Assembly (NCBI RefSeq): GCF_947501665.1
Contig: NZ_CANMWS010000003.1
Coordinates: forward strand, 124,001-188,000
Reading direction: 5' to 3'
Length of the DNA stretch: 64,000 nucleotides
From: an uncultured Shewanella sp.
GTDB lineage: Bacteria; Pseudomonadota; Gammaproteobacteria; Enterobacterales; Shewanellaceae
The translations under genes and the position numbers were made by a program. Every line of letters starts with the position of its first letter. Position 1 is the first letter of the stretch. Positions 53,781 to 62,127 of this stretch are shown here, piece by piece. The notes beneath the pieces are model-generated. The model was given only the letters and a program-made list of their open reading frames with translations. It was not told where the DNA came from and did no database searches.

Positions 53781-55751
53781 TTAAGCTATTTTCTTTTTAG
53801 CGCGAACCATGTAGAAAATAAATAAGATTAATACGGCAAGTTGTGCGCTTATGCCTTCCCAGGTTGAGCCAATACCCACCCAGTCCATTTCAATATTAAT
53901 CGGTAAGTTATTGATGGGGACAATGGCGGCCTCTTGTAAGGCGGTAATGGCTTTGCCCATTAAAATAAAGGACAAAATGAGCAGTAAATAAGTTGTGGTG
54001 GAAAAGAACTTAGCCAGCGGTAATTTAATCGAATACTTTAATAACCCCCAGGTGGTTAAGGCTAATAGAGCGATGCCTGATAGTATACCGCCGATGAAGT
54101 AATTAAACTGACTACTTTCAGATTGAGTGAGCAATGATTGATAGAAAAGAATGGTTTCAAATATTTCACGGTACACGGCGACAAAAGATAGCAGCGCGAT
54201 ACCCCACAAGGTTCCTGCTTTGAGCTGGCTATTAATTTTCTTATTAATATAGGCTTGCCAATGGGCGGCATGGGTTTTACTGTGCATCCATACACCTACA
54301 TAAAACAGCATTAAGGCAGCGAAGAGAGAACCAAAACCTTCCATCATTTCTCGGCTGGCCCCACTTATTTCAATTAATGTTTGTGCCGCTACCCAAGTTG
54401 CGCCACCTGCTATTAGTGCAACAACCCAACCTAAATGCAGATATTTAAGTGCATCACGTCGATTGGTGCGAATAAGTACGGTCATTAAGGCGATAACCAC
54501 TAATAAGGCCTCTAATCCCTCTCGCAGTAAAATGACCAAACTTGCACTGAATAAGGTGGTATTGGATAAGTTTGACTCTGTTAATAACGTTTGTGCTTGC
54601 GTGAGTTGCAGCATGCTGGTGTTAAAAGTGCTGTTGACTTGCTCTGTATGTTGACTGTTGCTAAATAAATGCCTCAGCTGCATTAAATTAACTTCAATGC
54701 TTTTACGTAATTGCTTATCATGGGCATCTAAGCTGTTTTCAACCAGTTCAAAACCATCGAGATAAGCGCTTACTGACAGTGTTTTTGCTTGGGCGTAATG
54801 GCCACTGTCAAAGGCTTTTTTAGCTGATGTCAGTAAATTTCTAGCAATAGTGAGCGGTGAGGGCTGATGGTCAAAAAGGGCGCTTGGTTGGGCTCTTAAT
54901 GCGGCAATATCTTCTGAGGTGATGCCTTGTGATTGAAGCGAGTCGCTCAGTTGTGCAGGGCTGTGGTTTATCCATTCTTGTAGTGTTACTTTAGGGAGTA
55001 TATTGGCTGTACTATCTTGATTATTTTTTTGAAAAGCAAGGCTGGAAACATAGAAGGCCAGTGACCAGCGTTGTTGTTCTTTTAGCTGTGTAAAGGCGGG
55101 CATAGCGGTATCATCTAAGCCATTGGAAATGGCATCAAACAATCCTAAAATAGAGCGGTTATCGGCCCGTTTTTTGTCGGTAAAATCAGTAGGCTCTGGT
55201 GATAAGTTAGCCGCTAAAATACCATTTCCTTGCCCTTCAATACCATGGCAAGTGGCACAGTTTTCTTGAAATAATTGTGCTGTAGCTTTACTTGATGAAA
55301 GGTGTTTTGGCAGTGAAGATTCAGGCATTAAAGCCAATAAGGCACTGCGAAGTTTGCCTGAAATTTGTCTGATTAAATTGACATCTTGTTTATTTTTAAT
55401 ACTGGTCTGTAAGGCTAAGGCTTCACGATAGAGTTGAGGGTTTTGTTGATTGAGATTAGTATTTTCAGTGAGTTTTTCAACAATTATAGCAGAAAATTCA
55501 AGCATTTCTTGATATTCATCTTTATTGACTATCTCGCCTTTTTCAATGGCTGCATCATAATCAACCCCAACATACTCGGCGAGCTGGGCTAATTGCCTTA
55601 GCTGTGCTTGCTCATCGCTAGCTTGTTGACTTGATGTCGAGGCAAGGCTGGCCTGTGACCATAATAATATGAGAGGCAATAATAAGAGGCTAAATGGAGG
55701 TAATAACCGCATATGAATAGGGCGGTTCATAGAGGCCGAAAGAGGTTGCAT
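53781..55751 (-). CDS. FTR1-family iron permease with N-terminal cytochrome c domain
   Basis: 656 aa. Signal-like segment (residues ~15-38), an EfeO/helical region, a cytochrome c haem motif CATCHG near residue 165 with a later methionine ligand region (TAMPAF), then seven membrane segments. The two FTR1 iron motifs are REGLEALL near 410 and REIFE near 525. Such fusions couple oxidation or transfer of iron to uptake across the inner membrane. A Fur box lies just upstream, so iron starvation should induce it. The exact start among three early Met codons is uncertain. Confidence 0.88.
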   Translation of the reverse strand: MQPLSASMNRPIHMRLLPPFSLLLLPLILLWSQASLASTSSQQASDEQAQLRQLAQLAEYVGVDYDAAIEKGEIVNKDEYQEMLEFSAIIVEKLTENTNLNQQNPQLYREALALQTSIKNKQDVNLIRQISGKLRSALLALMPESSLPKHLSSSKATAQLFQENCATCHGIEGQGNGILAANLSPEPTDFTDKKRADNRSILGLFDAISNGLDDTAMPAFTQLKEQQRWSLAFYVSSLAFQKNNQDSTANILPKVTLQEWINHSPAQLSDSLQSQGITSEDIAALRAQPSALFDHQPSPLTIARNLLTSAKKAFDSGHYAQAKTLSVSAYLDGFELVENSLDAHDKQLRKSIEVNLMQLRHLFSNSQHTEQVNSTFNTSMLQLTQAQTLLTESNLSNTTLFSASLVILLREGLEALLVVIALMTVLIRTNRRDALKYLHLGWVVALIAGGATWVAAQTLIEISGASREMMEGFGSLFAALMLFYVGVWMHSKTHAAHWQAYINKKINSQLKAGTLWGIALLSFVAVYREIFETILFYQSLLTQSESSQFNYFIGGILSGIALLALTTWGLLKYSIKLPLAKFFSTTTYLLLILSFILMGKAITALQEAAIVPINNLPINIEMDWVGIGSTWEGISAQLAVLILFIFYMVRAKKKIA

Positions 55752-55777
55752 TGATGAAGTTTCCTAGTCAATGGACT

Positions 55778-55796
55778 GGTAATGATAATTATTTTA
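55778..55796 (-). promoter_or_regulatory. Fur box upstream of the FTR1 permease
   Basis: GGTAATGATAATTATTTTA matches the 19-bp Fur consensus at 15 positions by my count. It lies 27 bp upstream of the permease start codon on its 5' side. Confidence 0.65.
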
Positions 55797-55922
55797 ATTA
55801 TAAACGTGTTAGCGCCCTCAGAGTCAAAGGATATTATGATTAATTTAGTATAAAGTTGAGCTTAATAGGCCAAAATAAAACAAGAGTGTCGAGTAAAAGG
55901 CTGTTAAGTAGAGGATTATTGA

Positions 55923-57227
55923 ATGAAAAAGCTTGAGTCTTGGTTAATGTCATTAACACAAGGTGCGATGCCTGATTTTAAAGAATGTTTAGTTTATTTA
56001 GGGGGGTATTTTCCTTTACTTAAGCAATGTGATGCCTTAGAGCAAGCCAAACAGTGGCATAGTGAGGACAATGTCGCTATTCATACCTGTGGGGTGCTAA
56101 CAGCGCTTTATCAGTTATTTGCCCAGGAGGCCCATCATCTGAGTGGTGAGCAAAAGCAAATATTGATTTTGTCTGTTTTATTACAGGATATAGTTAAGCC
56201 TATTACGAGCTGCAGTAGTGTTATTCAAGGGGGGGAGAGAGTTATTGCGCCAACACATGAAGCGCTTGGGCTGGATTGCCTAGCTATTAAGTTACTTGAG
56301 CTACCTATTGCATATAAGGCCATTATCAATGTTATGGGGCTGGTGGGGTACCATCGAAAACCTAAATTACTCGTGATAAAAAAGAGTGATTTCTCTGATT
56401 ATCTATCATTAGCGTTAGAGGTTGATTTAACCATGCTTTATTGGTTAGGGAGGGTAAATTTACAAGGTAGACTTTGTGAAGATTTGCATCAGCAATTGGG
56501 TTACCTTGAGTTATTTAAAAGGGTTGCTAAGGAATATCAACTTTGGAATGTTAATGATCCTAGGGCTAATTTAATTAAAAAAGTACAAGTCAAACACAGC
56601 GCTGATGAGCAATTGTATATAGATAATTATAGGGTGAGTGAGCTGGCTAGTGGCAAGATTATGAGGGCTGAAGAGCTGGGAGCAACGACCTATACTAATG
56701 CAAAAAACTATGGCCATTTACATGTGATGTGCGGGATCAGTGGCAGCGGAAAATCCACTTGGATTGAACAAAACTTACAGAGTGTTGAGGTGATATCTCT
56801 TGATAATATTCGTCAAGAAATTAATGGAAAGCGAGCCTGTCAGAAAAACTTAGGCCAAGTATTACAGTTAGCCAAATTTCGTCTAAAAACGGCGTTGGCT
56901 AATAAGCGAGATGTGGTATGGGATGCAACTAACCTTCGTTTTGATCATCGAAAAATGATTTGTGATTTAGGCCGAGAACATGGAGCGTTGGTAACGTTAG
57001 TGGTGTTTCATCTTAAAGAAGCTACATTAAGATCGGGCAATCGACAACGTTCACATGCGATACCCAATGAGGTGATCACTCGGCAAATCGAGCAATGGCA
57101 ATGGCCGTCGATGACTGAAGCCCATCGTACCTTGATTGTGGGTGATATTCACTCGCCGATAAAAAAACAAGCGATGAAAGCACATCACCAAAGGCGAAGT
57201 ACTTTATTGGCATTAGGGTCCTTTTAG
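55923..57227 (+). CDS. HD-Pnk-like RNA repair protein with altered HD motif
   Basis: 434 aa in two parts. Residues ~40-200 resemble the HD domain of tRNA nucleotidyltransferase-type proteins. Residues ~265-410 are a polynucleotide-kinase-like P-loop (GISGSGKST near 271, LDNIRQEING, DATNLRFDHRK, RNRQRS-like GNRQRSHAIP lid). This matches HD-Pnk RNA end-healing enzymes, which remove 2',3'-phosphates and phosphorylate 5' ends. The HD signature reads LLQDIVKP: His is replaced by Gln, so the phosphohydrolase half may be inactive. No RNA ligase gene is adjacent. Confidence 0.7.
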   Translation: MKKLESWLMSLTQGAMPDFKECLVYLGGYFPLLKQCDALEQAKQWHSEDNVAIHTCGVLTALYQLFAQEAHHLSGEQKQILILSVLLQDIVKPITSCSSVIQGGERVIAPTHEALGLDCLAIKLLELPIAYKAIINVMGLVGYHRKPKLLVIKKSDFSDYLSLALEVDLTMLYWLGRVNLQGRLCEDLHQQLGYLELFKRVAKEYQLWNVNDPRANLIKKVQVKHSADEQLYIDNYRVSELASGKIMRAEELGATTYTNAKNYGHLHVMCGISGSGKSTWIEQNLQSVEVISLDNIRQEINGKRACQKNLGQVLQLAKFRLKTALANKRDVVWDATNLRFDHRKMICDLGREHGALVTLVVFHLKEATLRSGNRQRSHAIPNEVITRQIEQWQWPSMTEAHRTLIVGDIHSPIKKQAMKAHHQRRSTLLALGSF

Positions 57228-58144
57228 GGGAAAAGTTGGTTTTCTTTCACAAATCGTTGGCGAAACTGTTTTGGTGTGAGTCCCATGATGTGAACAAATA
57301 CCTTTCGGCAAGCACTGCTATCTGAATATCCCACTTCAAGTGCAATGGTATCAAAACTTTTTTGAGTCTGTTCTAATAATTCGCAGGCTTTTTGTATGCG
57401 GATCCTTTGTATGTATTCTGAGGGATTGAAACCAGTTGAATGCTGAAAGTGCCTTAAAAAGCTACGTGGACTCATAAAGGCAAGATCGGCGAGAGCTGCG
57501 ATTTTTATTTTATTAGCGAAATGACAATCTAAATGATCTTGAACCGTTAAAATAGCTTGATGGCCATGATCTCGTTTAGGTTGAAATTGTTGATAATAGC
57601 TTTGGGCTCGATAACCGGTATCGACAACCAAGTTTTTTCCCAATTGCCGCATCGCTTGAGCACCGGCGTACTGCTTGACAATATCTAAGCCTAAATCAAT
57701 CCAAGACATGATCCCACCTGCAGTAATGATCTGTCCGTTGTTGACGAGAATGTGATCGCTGATGAGTTCGGTTTGCTTAAACGCTTGACTAAAGTCTTCG
57801 GCCAGAGCCCAGTGAGTGGTGGCTTGACGATGGGCTAAGAGTCCTGCTTTTCCAAGTATAAATGCACCTGAGCAGACTGAGCATAACATGCTGTTTTGTT
57901 GATATTGTTGAATGAGCCAATGTAATAAGTTTTTGTCTGGTTCAAGATAGAATTCAGGGGTTAAGGCAGGGGGTAAAATAATAATGTCATAATGTTCAGA
58001 ATCGTTAAGTTGGTTGATGGACAGCTTATGACATTGGATATTGTCTGTGATCTCGGGTAGTAGATTGGCCATTTCAAAGAGATCTAATAGACCAAATACG
58101 GCAGATTGCATCGCAGTAGGGTAATGAATAATAGCAAGTTTCAT
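57224..58144 (-). CDS. GlxA-family AraC transcriptional regulator
   Basis: 306 aa. N-terminal DJ-1/PfpI-like domain (residues 1-170, with nucleophile-elbow CSVCSGAFILGKAGLL) and C-terminal AraC double helix-turn-helix (~205-306; MSPRSFLRHFQHSTGFNPSEYIQRIRIQKACELL, then IALEVGYSDSSACRKVFVHIMGLTPKQFRQ). Likely regulates a metabolic operon in response to a small molecule. Its stop overlaps the convergent HD-Pnk gene by four bases. Confidence 0.9.
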   Translation of the reverse strand: MKLAIIHYPTAMQSAVFGLLDLFEMANLLPEITDNIQCHKLSINQLNDSEHYDIIILPPALTPEFYLEPDKNLLHWLIQQYQQNSMLCSVCSGAFILGKAGLLAHRQATTHWALAEDFSQAFKQTELISDHILVNNGQIITAGGIMSWIDLGLDIVKQYAGAQAMRQLGKNLVVDTGYRAQSYYQQFQPKRDHGHQAILTVQDHLDCHFANKIKIAALADLAFMSPRSFLRHFQHSTGFNPSEYIQRIRIQKACELLEQTQKSFDTIALEVGYSDSSACRKVFVHIMGLTPKQFRQRFVKENQLFP

Positions 58145-58243
58145 TTTGGCGTAATTAAACTGTTTTATGTCAATTTAGCCGCTTAAACAGAATTGTTCAA
58201 GTTCTTATAATGAATTGATAAATCATTTTGTGTTGGAGCGGTT

Positions 58244-58810
58244 ATGTCACATAGTTTAAGAATTTTAACGAGTATTCCAGAGCTAGAAGCCTTATTTGAA
58301 CCTTGGAAAGACATTATTGGCGAAGATTATCATGGTTATCGAAACCATGTATATCGTATGGTGCAGTTTTGCTTTGGCTTAAAAGATCTGCGAGGCGAGT
58401 TCCTTTCTGACGATGATAGACAAAAAATCATGATTGCAGGTGTCTTTCACGATATTGGTATTTGGGTGCAGGGTACCTTGGATTATATCAGCCCGTCGGT
58501 GCAGCCGGCTATGACCTATTTAGCGAATAATGGGCTAAGCCACTGGCAAGAGGAGGTGAGGTTGATGATAGAGAATCATCATAAACTGATCAAATACAAG
58601 GGGGAATATCAAGACACTGTTGAGTTGTTTCGTCAAGGAGATGTCGTTGATTTTACTTTAGGCTTGGTTAAATTCGATTTAACTAAAGAGAATATTCAAC
58701 AAATGAAAACCATGCTGCCGAATAATGGGTTTCATAAAGGATTACTTAAAAAAGGCCAAAAGTGGTTCTTATGTCATCCACTCAATCCCGTACCAATGAT
58801 GAAATGGTAA
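58244..58810 (+). CDS. HD-domain phosphohydrolase
   Basis: 188 aa with H-HD-D residues in order: YRNHVYRM, GVFHDIGIW, and ENHHKL. Small stand-alone HD proteins of this type hydrolyse phosphomonoesters, often of nucleotides. Divergent from the AraC regulator, 99 bp apart, so the regulator may control it. Confidence 0.8.
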   Translation: MSHSLRILTSIPELEALFEPWKDIIGEDYHGYRNHVYRMVQFCFGLKDLRGEFLSDDDRQKIMIAGVFHDIGIWVQGTLDYISPSVQPAMTYLANNGLSHWQEEVRLMIENHHKLIKYKGEYQDTVELFRQGDVVDFTLGLVKFDLTKENIQQMKTMLPNNGFHKGLLKKGQKWFLCHPLNPVPMMKW

Positions 58811-58851
58811 TTATCTTCAAGAGCTTAAAATAAAAGGAGGTCGTTAATAAA

Positions 58852-59613
58852 ATGAATGAGAAACGTAAAGGAGCAACTCGAGTGACCGATGTGCCTGTTG
58901 ATATTTTATCTCAGTTAAATCTAGGAACAATAGAAGCGGCAACATTAGCGGAGAATTTGGCCACTGATCTCCCCGAGTTAATGGGCCATGTGTTCCCTAA
59001 GTTGTTAGACAAAAAAGTGTGTATCGAGCCTAAATTAGGGATCACTAAAAAAATGGCCATGATTGCGACTCTTATTGAGGAAAACTATGGAGATGAAAAA
59101 TTAGCTTATTTAACCACTCATAATGCAGACTTAGTGAGAGGGTGGGGGGCTTATTGCGTGGCGCAAAAACGTGACGTTGCTTTATCTGATCGCATTTTAC
59201 AGATGCAAGTGTTTGCCGATGATCCTCATTTTGGTGTTAGAGAATGGGCATGGTTATCTCTTCGTCCTCACGTGGTGAAGGCCCCGTTAGAAGCCATTGA
59301 ATATCTCTTACCTTGGGCGAGAGATAGTTCGGCGAATATACGCCGATTTTCCATTGAAGTGATGCGTCCTCGAGGCGTGTGGAGTGCGCACATTGGCTTA
59401 CTTAAAAAAGAGCCGCAACATGCAGAAACATTACTGAATTCAGTTAATGCAGATCCATCAAAGTATGTGCAAGACTCTGTGGGTAATTGGCTAAACGATG
59501 CTTACAAAACGGCGCCTCAATGGGTGGAGCAATGTTGTCAGCAGTGGTTGGAACAAAGCGATTCACCTGCGACGGGTTATATTGTCAAAAGAGGATTACG
59601 AAGTGTGGGTTAA
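58852..59613 (+). CDS. DNA alkylation repair protein (AlkC/AlkD-like, HEAT-like repeats)
   Basis: 253 aa of helical repeats. The C-terminal segment DPSKYVQDSVGNWLNDAYKTAPQWV and VREWAWLSLRPHV match alkylpurine DNA glycosylases of the AlkC/AlkD superfamily, which flip or scan alkylated bases without base flipping into a deep pocket. AGGAGG upstream gives a strong ribosome site. It lies 41 bp after the HD gene, probably in one operon. Confidence 0.75.
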   Translation: MNEKRKGATRVTDVPVDILSQLNLGTIEAATLAENLATDLPELMGHVFPKLLDKKVCIEPKLGITKKMAMIATLIEENYGDEKLAYLTTHNADLVRGWGAYCVAQKRDVALSDRILQMQVFADDPHFGVREWAWLSLRPHVVKAPLEAIEYLLPWARDSSANIRRFSIEVMRPRGVWSAHIGLLKKEPQHAETLLNSVNADPSKYVQDSVGNWLNDAYKTAPQWVEQCCQQWLEQSDSPATGYIVKRGLRSVG

Positions 59614-59913
59614 TTAATCTATGAAATAGGTAAGGTCGTGGCTGAGGGGGGGGATTAAGACGTTAATTGGACTGATTGGGTCTTTAAATTTTTACGAAAT
59701 AGTCCAAGATTGATTACTGACTCCTGTCGGAAAATGAATTTAAAGAGATTGTTATGATGTTGTCACGAAAGCTTGACGACTATTTACTCCGTTGTAATGT
59801 CAGATTTGATATTGATTGTTCATGTCGAGATGATTTGTACTAAGGTTAATTTAATTTATTTTTAGCACAAATTATTACAGACGAACATTTGCTCATTAAA
59901 CGGAGTTAATCTT
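59614..59913. other. Intergenic region before the amine oxidase gene
   Basis: 300 bp without a supported gene. Contains an eight-G run near 59646-59653 with no gene boundary attached, and otherwise AT-rich leader sequence. Confidence 0.5.
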
Positions 59914-61983
59914 ATGAAAAGTGACGATAAATCAAGTCAGGTGTCCATTATTGGTGGCGGTGTTTCAGGATTATATAGTGCTTGGCGTTTACTCAAGTCT
60001 GGGCATGAAAATGTGAAATTATTTGAAGCAACAGCCCATTTAGGTGGACGCTTGATGACTGTCGATCCGAAGAACTTGCTTTGTGGTGAGTATGATGGGC
60101 AATTGAATGTTGGGGCACATTGCGAATTAGGTGGAATGCGTTTACCCAGCAAAGAGTCTTATGATACCTATGCTTTGTCACTTGTCGATGAACTTAAGCA
60201 ATCATTAATCAATGGACTTAAACAATATAATACCGAAGATAAAAAAGAAGCTGAAGGCTTAATATTGGGTTTAACAACGGTAGACTTTCCAACCGATGAA
60301 CCTCAAAACTGGCATTATTTAAGAGGCTTTGTTCAGCAAACAGCTGATTTGAATAATCATGAGAAGTATGGTCAATATAAAAATGGTGGTGTGCCATATA
60401 CATTATCCAGTAATGAAAAAAAATTGATAACCCAGAATTTAGGCATGAGTGGGCCAATGGGTTATGCAATTGAAGGTGCAGAAGATTTATCGATTTTATC
60501 ACGCCCTTTGATAGATAAAGATAAATTACCTAATTCAACCGATAGAAAGAATAAACTGTTTGAATTTGTCAAAGAGACTTTAACAAATACTGTAGAGATC
60601 AATGGGGCGAGGGAAGAGCTATATCAGTACGGTTTCTCTGATATCGTGAATGTCAGTGGACAATTTGATACGCCACAAAAGGGAAGCTTGTCTAATCAGT
60701 ATTGGCAATTATTTTCCGAAGCTGGAGGGTATGACACTGTTCCTGCGAGCTGGAATGCAGCGACAGCAGCATCCATTATCGGTCTTGATTTTGCTGGCAG
60801 TCCAAAATATAAAACCTTAGCGGGTGGACTAAGAACGATCCCTGCGAGTTTAGCATTCTTAATTAATCAATTTGATCCCGATTGCGTTGAGAAAGAGGCT
60901 GTTGCCAATCGTATTGTCTATGATGAGATGAATGAAGAGTTTGATCTGACGTTTACTCAACATGACAAATTGATTAATGTCATCACAGACTCCGTGGTGT
61001 TAGCGATGCCCCCTGCAGCGATAGAGAAGTTAATCGGTGGTCAAGAAGGCATTTATTTAACAGAAAGATTAAATGATGATAGCGTTATTGAAAGTCAGCG
61101 ATTGATCAGGCAAAAATTGACTCAAGTAACGCCTATTCCTTTGCTTAAAATTTACCTGATGTATGATATTACCGGTCGAGATGCTTGGTGGGAGAAGTAT
61201 GTAGGTAAAATAGAACAATACTCTCGAATGACTACGGATTTACCACTGAGGCAGATTTATAACTTTGGTGTTTATGATGATCATTTTTGGATAGAAGGTC
61301 CGCAAAAAAGGAAGTATGCCGTATTACAAATATCTTACGATGATGATTTGAATCCTGGATACTGGGCTGGTTTACTGTCTAAAGAGTCCGGTGGTGTTGT
61401 TGATTCTGGCATTTTTGGTGATGCGTTCACACAAATTGGGCAAAAAAGTTATCGCTCAGTCATGCCATTAGTGAAACGCTTTAGCTCGCAACATACCGCT
61501 TCATTTATACAAGATCATCCTTTGTTTTCTACTGCTCATGAGCAATTTGTCAATATTGTAAAGCAAGTGGCGAATAGAGATAAGAGTGGCGAGCCTATGG
61601 CTTTAGAAGGAGTGACGTTACCCACTGCCGGAGCGTGTATGGATTGGGGCGTTGCACCTTATGGTGGAGGGGTGAATTTCTGGAATGTAGGTGTGAATGT
61701 GGCAAAAGAATATTGGACTATGATGAGGCCTTATCAGGTAGAGACGAATAGTAAGGATGATAAGCAGCTTTATATTGTGGGTGAAGGTTATTCAATTTTT
61801 CAAGGGTGGATAGAAGGAGCTTTGTGGACCGCAGAAGCTGTACTTGAAGATTATTTTGGTCTAAATGAAGAGTCGTGGATGCCCTTTAATGTGAGTGAAA
61901 ACTTATCTCAAGAGCGTCATGCTCATCCATTAGCGGCCTCAAGTGGAAAAGAAAATACCATTGAGGATCCTAAAGCACATTAA
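59914..61983 (+). CDS. Flavin-containing amine/amino-acid oxidase
   Basis: 689 aa. The dinucleotide-binding N-terminus VSIIGGGVSGLYSAWRLL (residues ~10-27) is followed by LFEATAHLGGRL, CELGGMRLP and the C-terminal FAD motif LYIVGEGYSIFQGWIEGALWTAE (typical of monoamine and L-amino acid oxidases). No signal peptide, so cytoplasmic or exported by other means. Substrate unknown; it would release ammonia and hydrogen peroxide. Stand-alone transcript with its own terminator. Confidence 0.82.
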   Translation: MKSDDKSSQVSIIGGGVSGLYSAWRLLKSGHENVKLFEATAHLGGRLMTVDPKNLLCGEYDGQLNVGAHCELGGMRLPSKESYDTYALSLVDELKQSLINGLKQYNTEDKKEAEGLILGLTTVDFPTDEPQNWHYLRGFVQQTADLNNHEKYGQYKNGGVPYTLSSNEKKLITQNLGMSGPMGYAIEGAEDLSILSRPLIDKDKLPNSTDRKNKLFEFVKETLTNTVEINGAREELYQYGFSDIVNVSGQFDTPQKGSLSNQYWQLFSEAGGYDTVPASWNAATAASIIGLDFAGSPKYKTLAGGLRTIPASLAFLINQFDPDCVEKEAVANRIVYDEMNEEFDLTFTQHDKLINVITDSVVLAMPPAAIEKLIGGQEGIYLTERLNDDSVIESQRLIRQKLTQVTPIPLLKIYLMYDITGRDAWWEKYVGKIEQYSRMTTDLPLRQIYNFGVYDDHFWIEGPQKRKYAVLQISYDDDLNPGYWAGLLSKESGGVVDSGIFGDAFTQIGQKSYRSVMPLVKRFSSQHTASFIQDHPLFSTAHEQFVNIVKQVANRDKSGEPMALEGVTLPTAGACMDWGVAPYGGGVNFWNVGVNVAKEYWTMMRPYQVETNSKDDKQLYIVGEGYSIFQGWIEGALWTAEAVLEDYFGLNEESWMPFNVSENLSQERHAHPLAASSGKENTIEDPKAH

Positions 61984-62009
61984 TTGAACGCTAATATCTT
62001 TTTGTGGGT

Positions 62010-62040
62010 ATAAAAGCTGAGAGTAATGCTCAGCTTTTAT
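62010..62040. terminator. Terminator after the amine oxidase gene
   Basis: ATAAAAGCTGAG/CTCAGCTTTTAT, 12-bp stem with a 7-nt loop, between convergent genes. Confidence 0.85.
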
Positions 62041-62127
62041 CATTTATTGTTCATAATATTCGCGTCTGATGGACTAAAACCGTTTCAATGCCTGTTAGAT
62101 TATCGGCACAAAAAGAAGTGCTTTTTA

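Noticed and set aside
59646..59653. Eight-G homopolymer as a phase-variation switch
   Set aside because: It lies over 250 bp from the next start codon and inside no reading frame or recognisable promoter.
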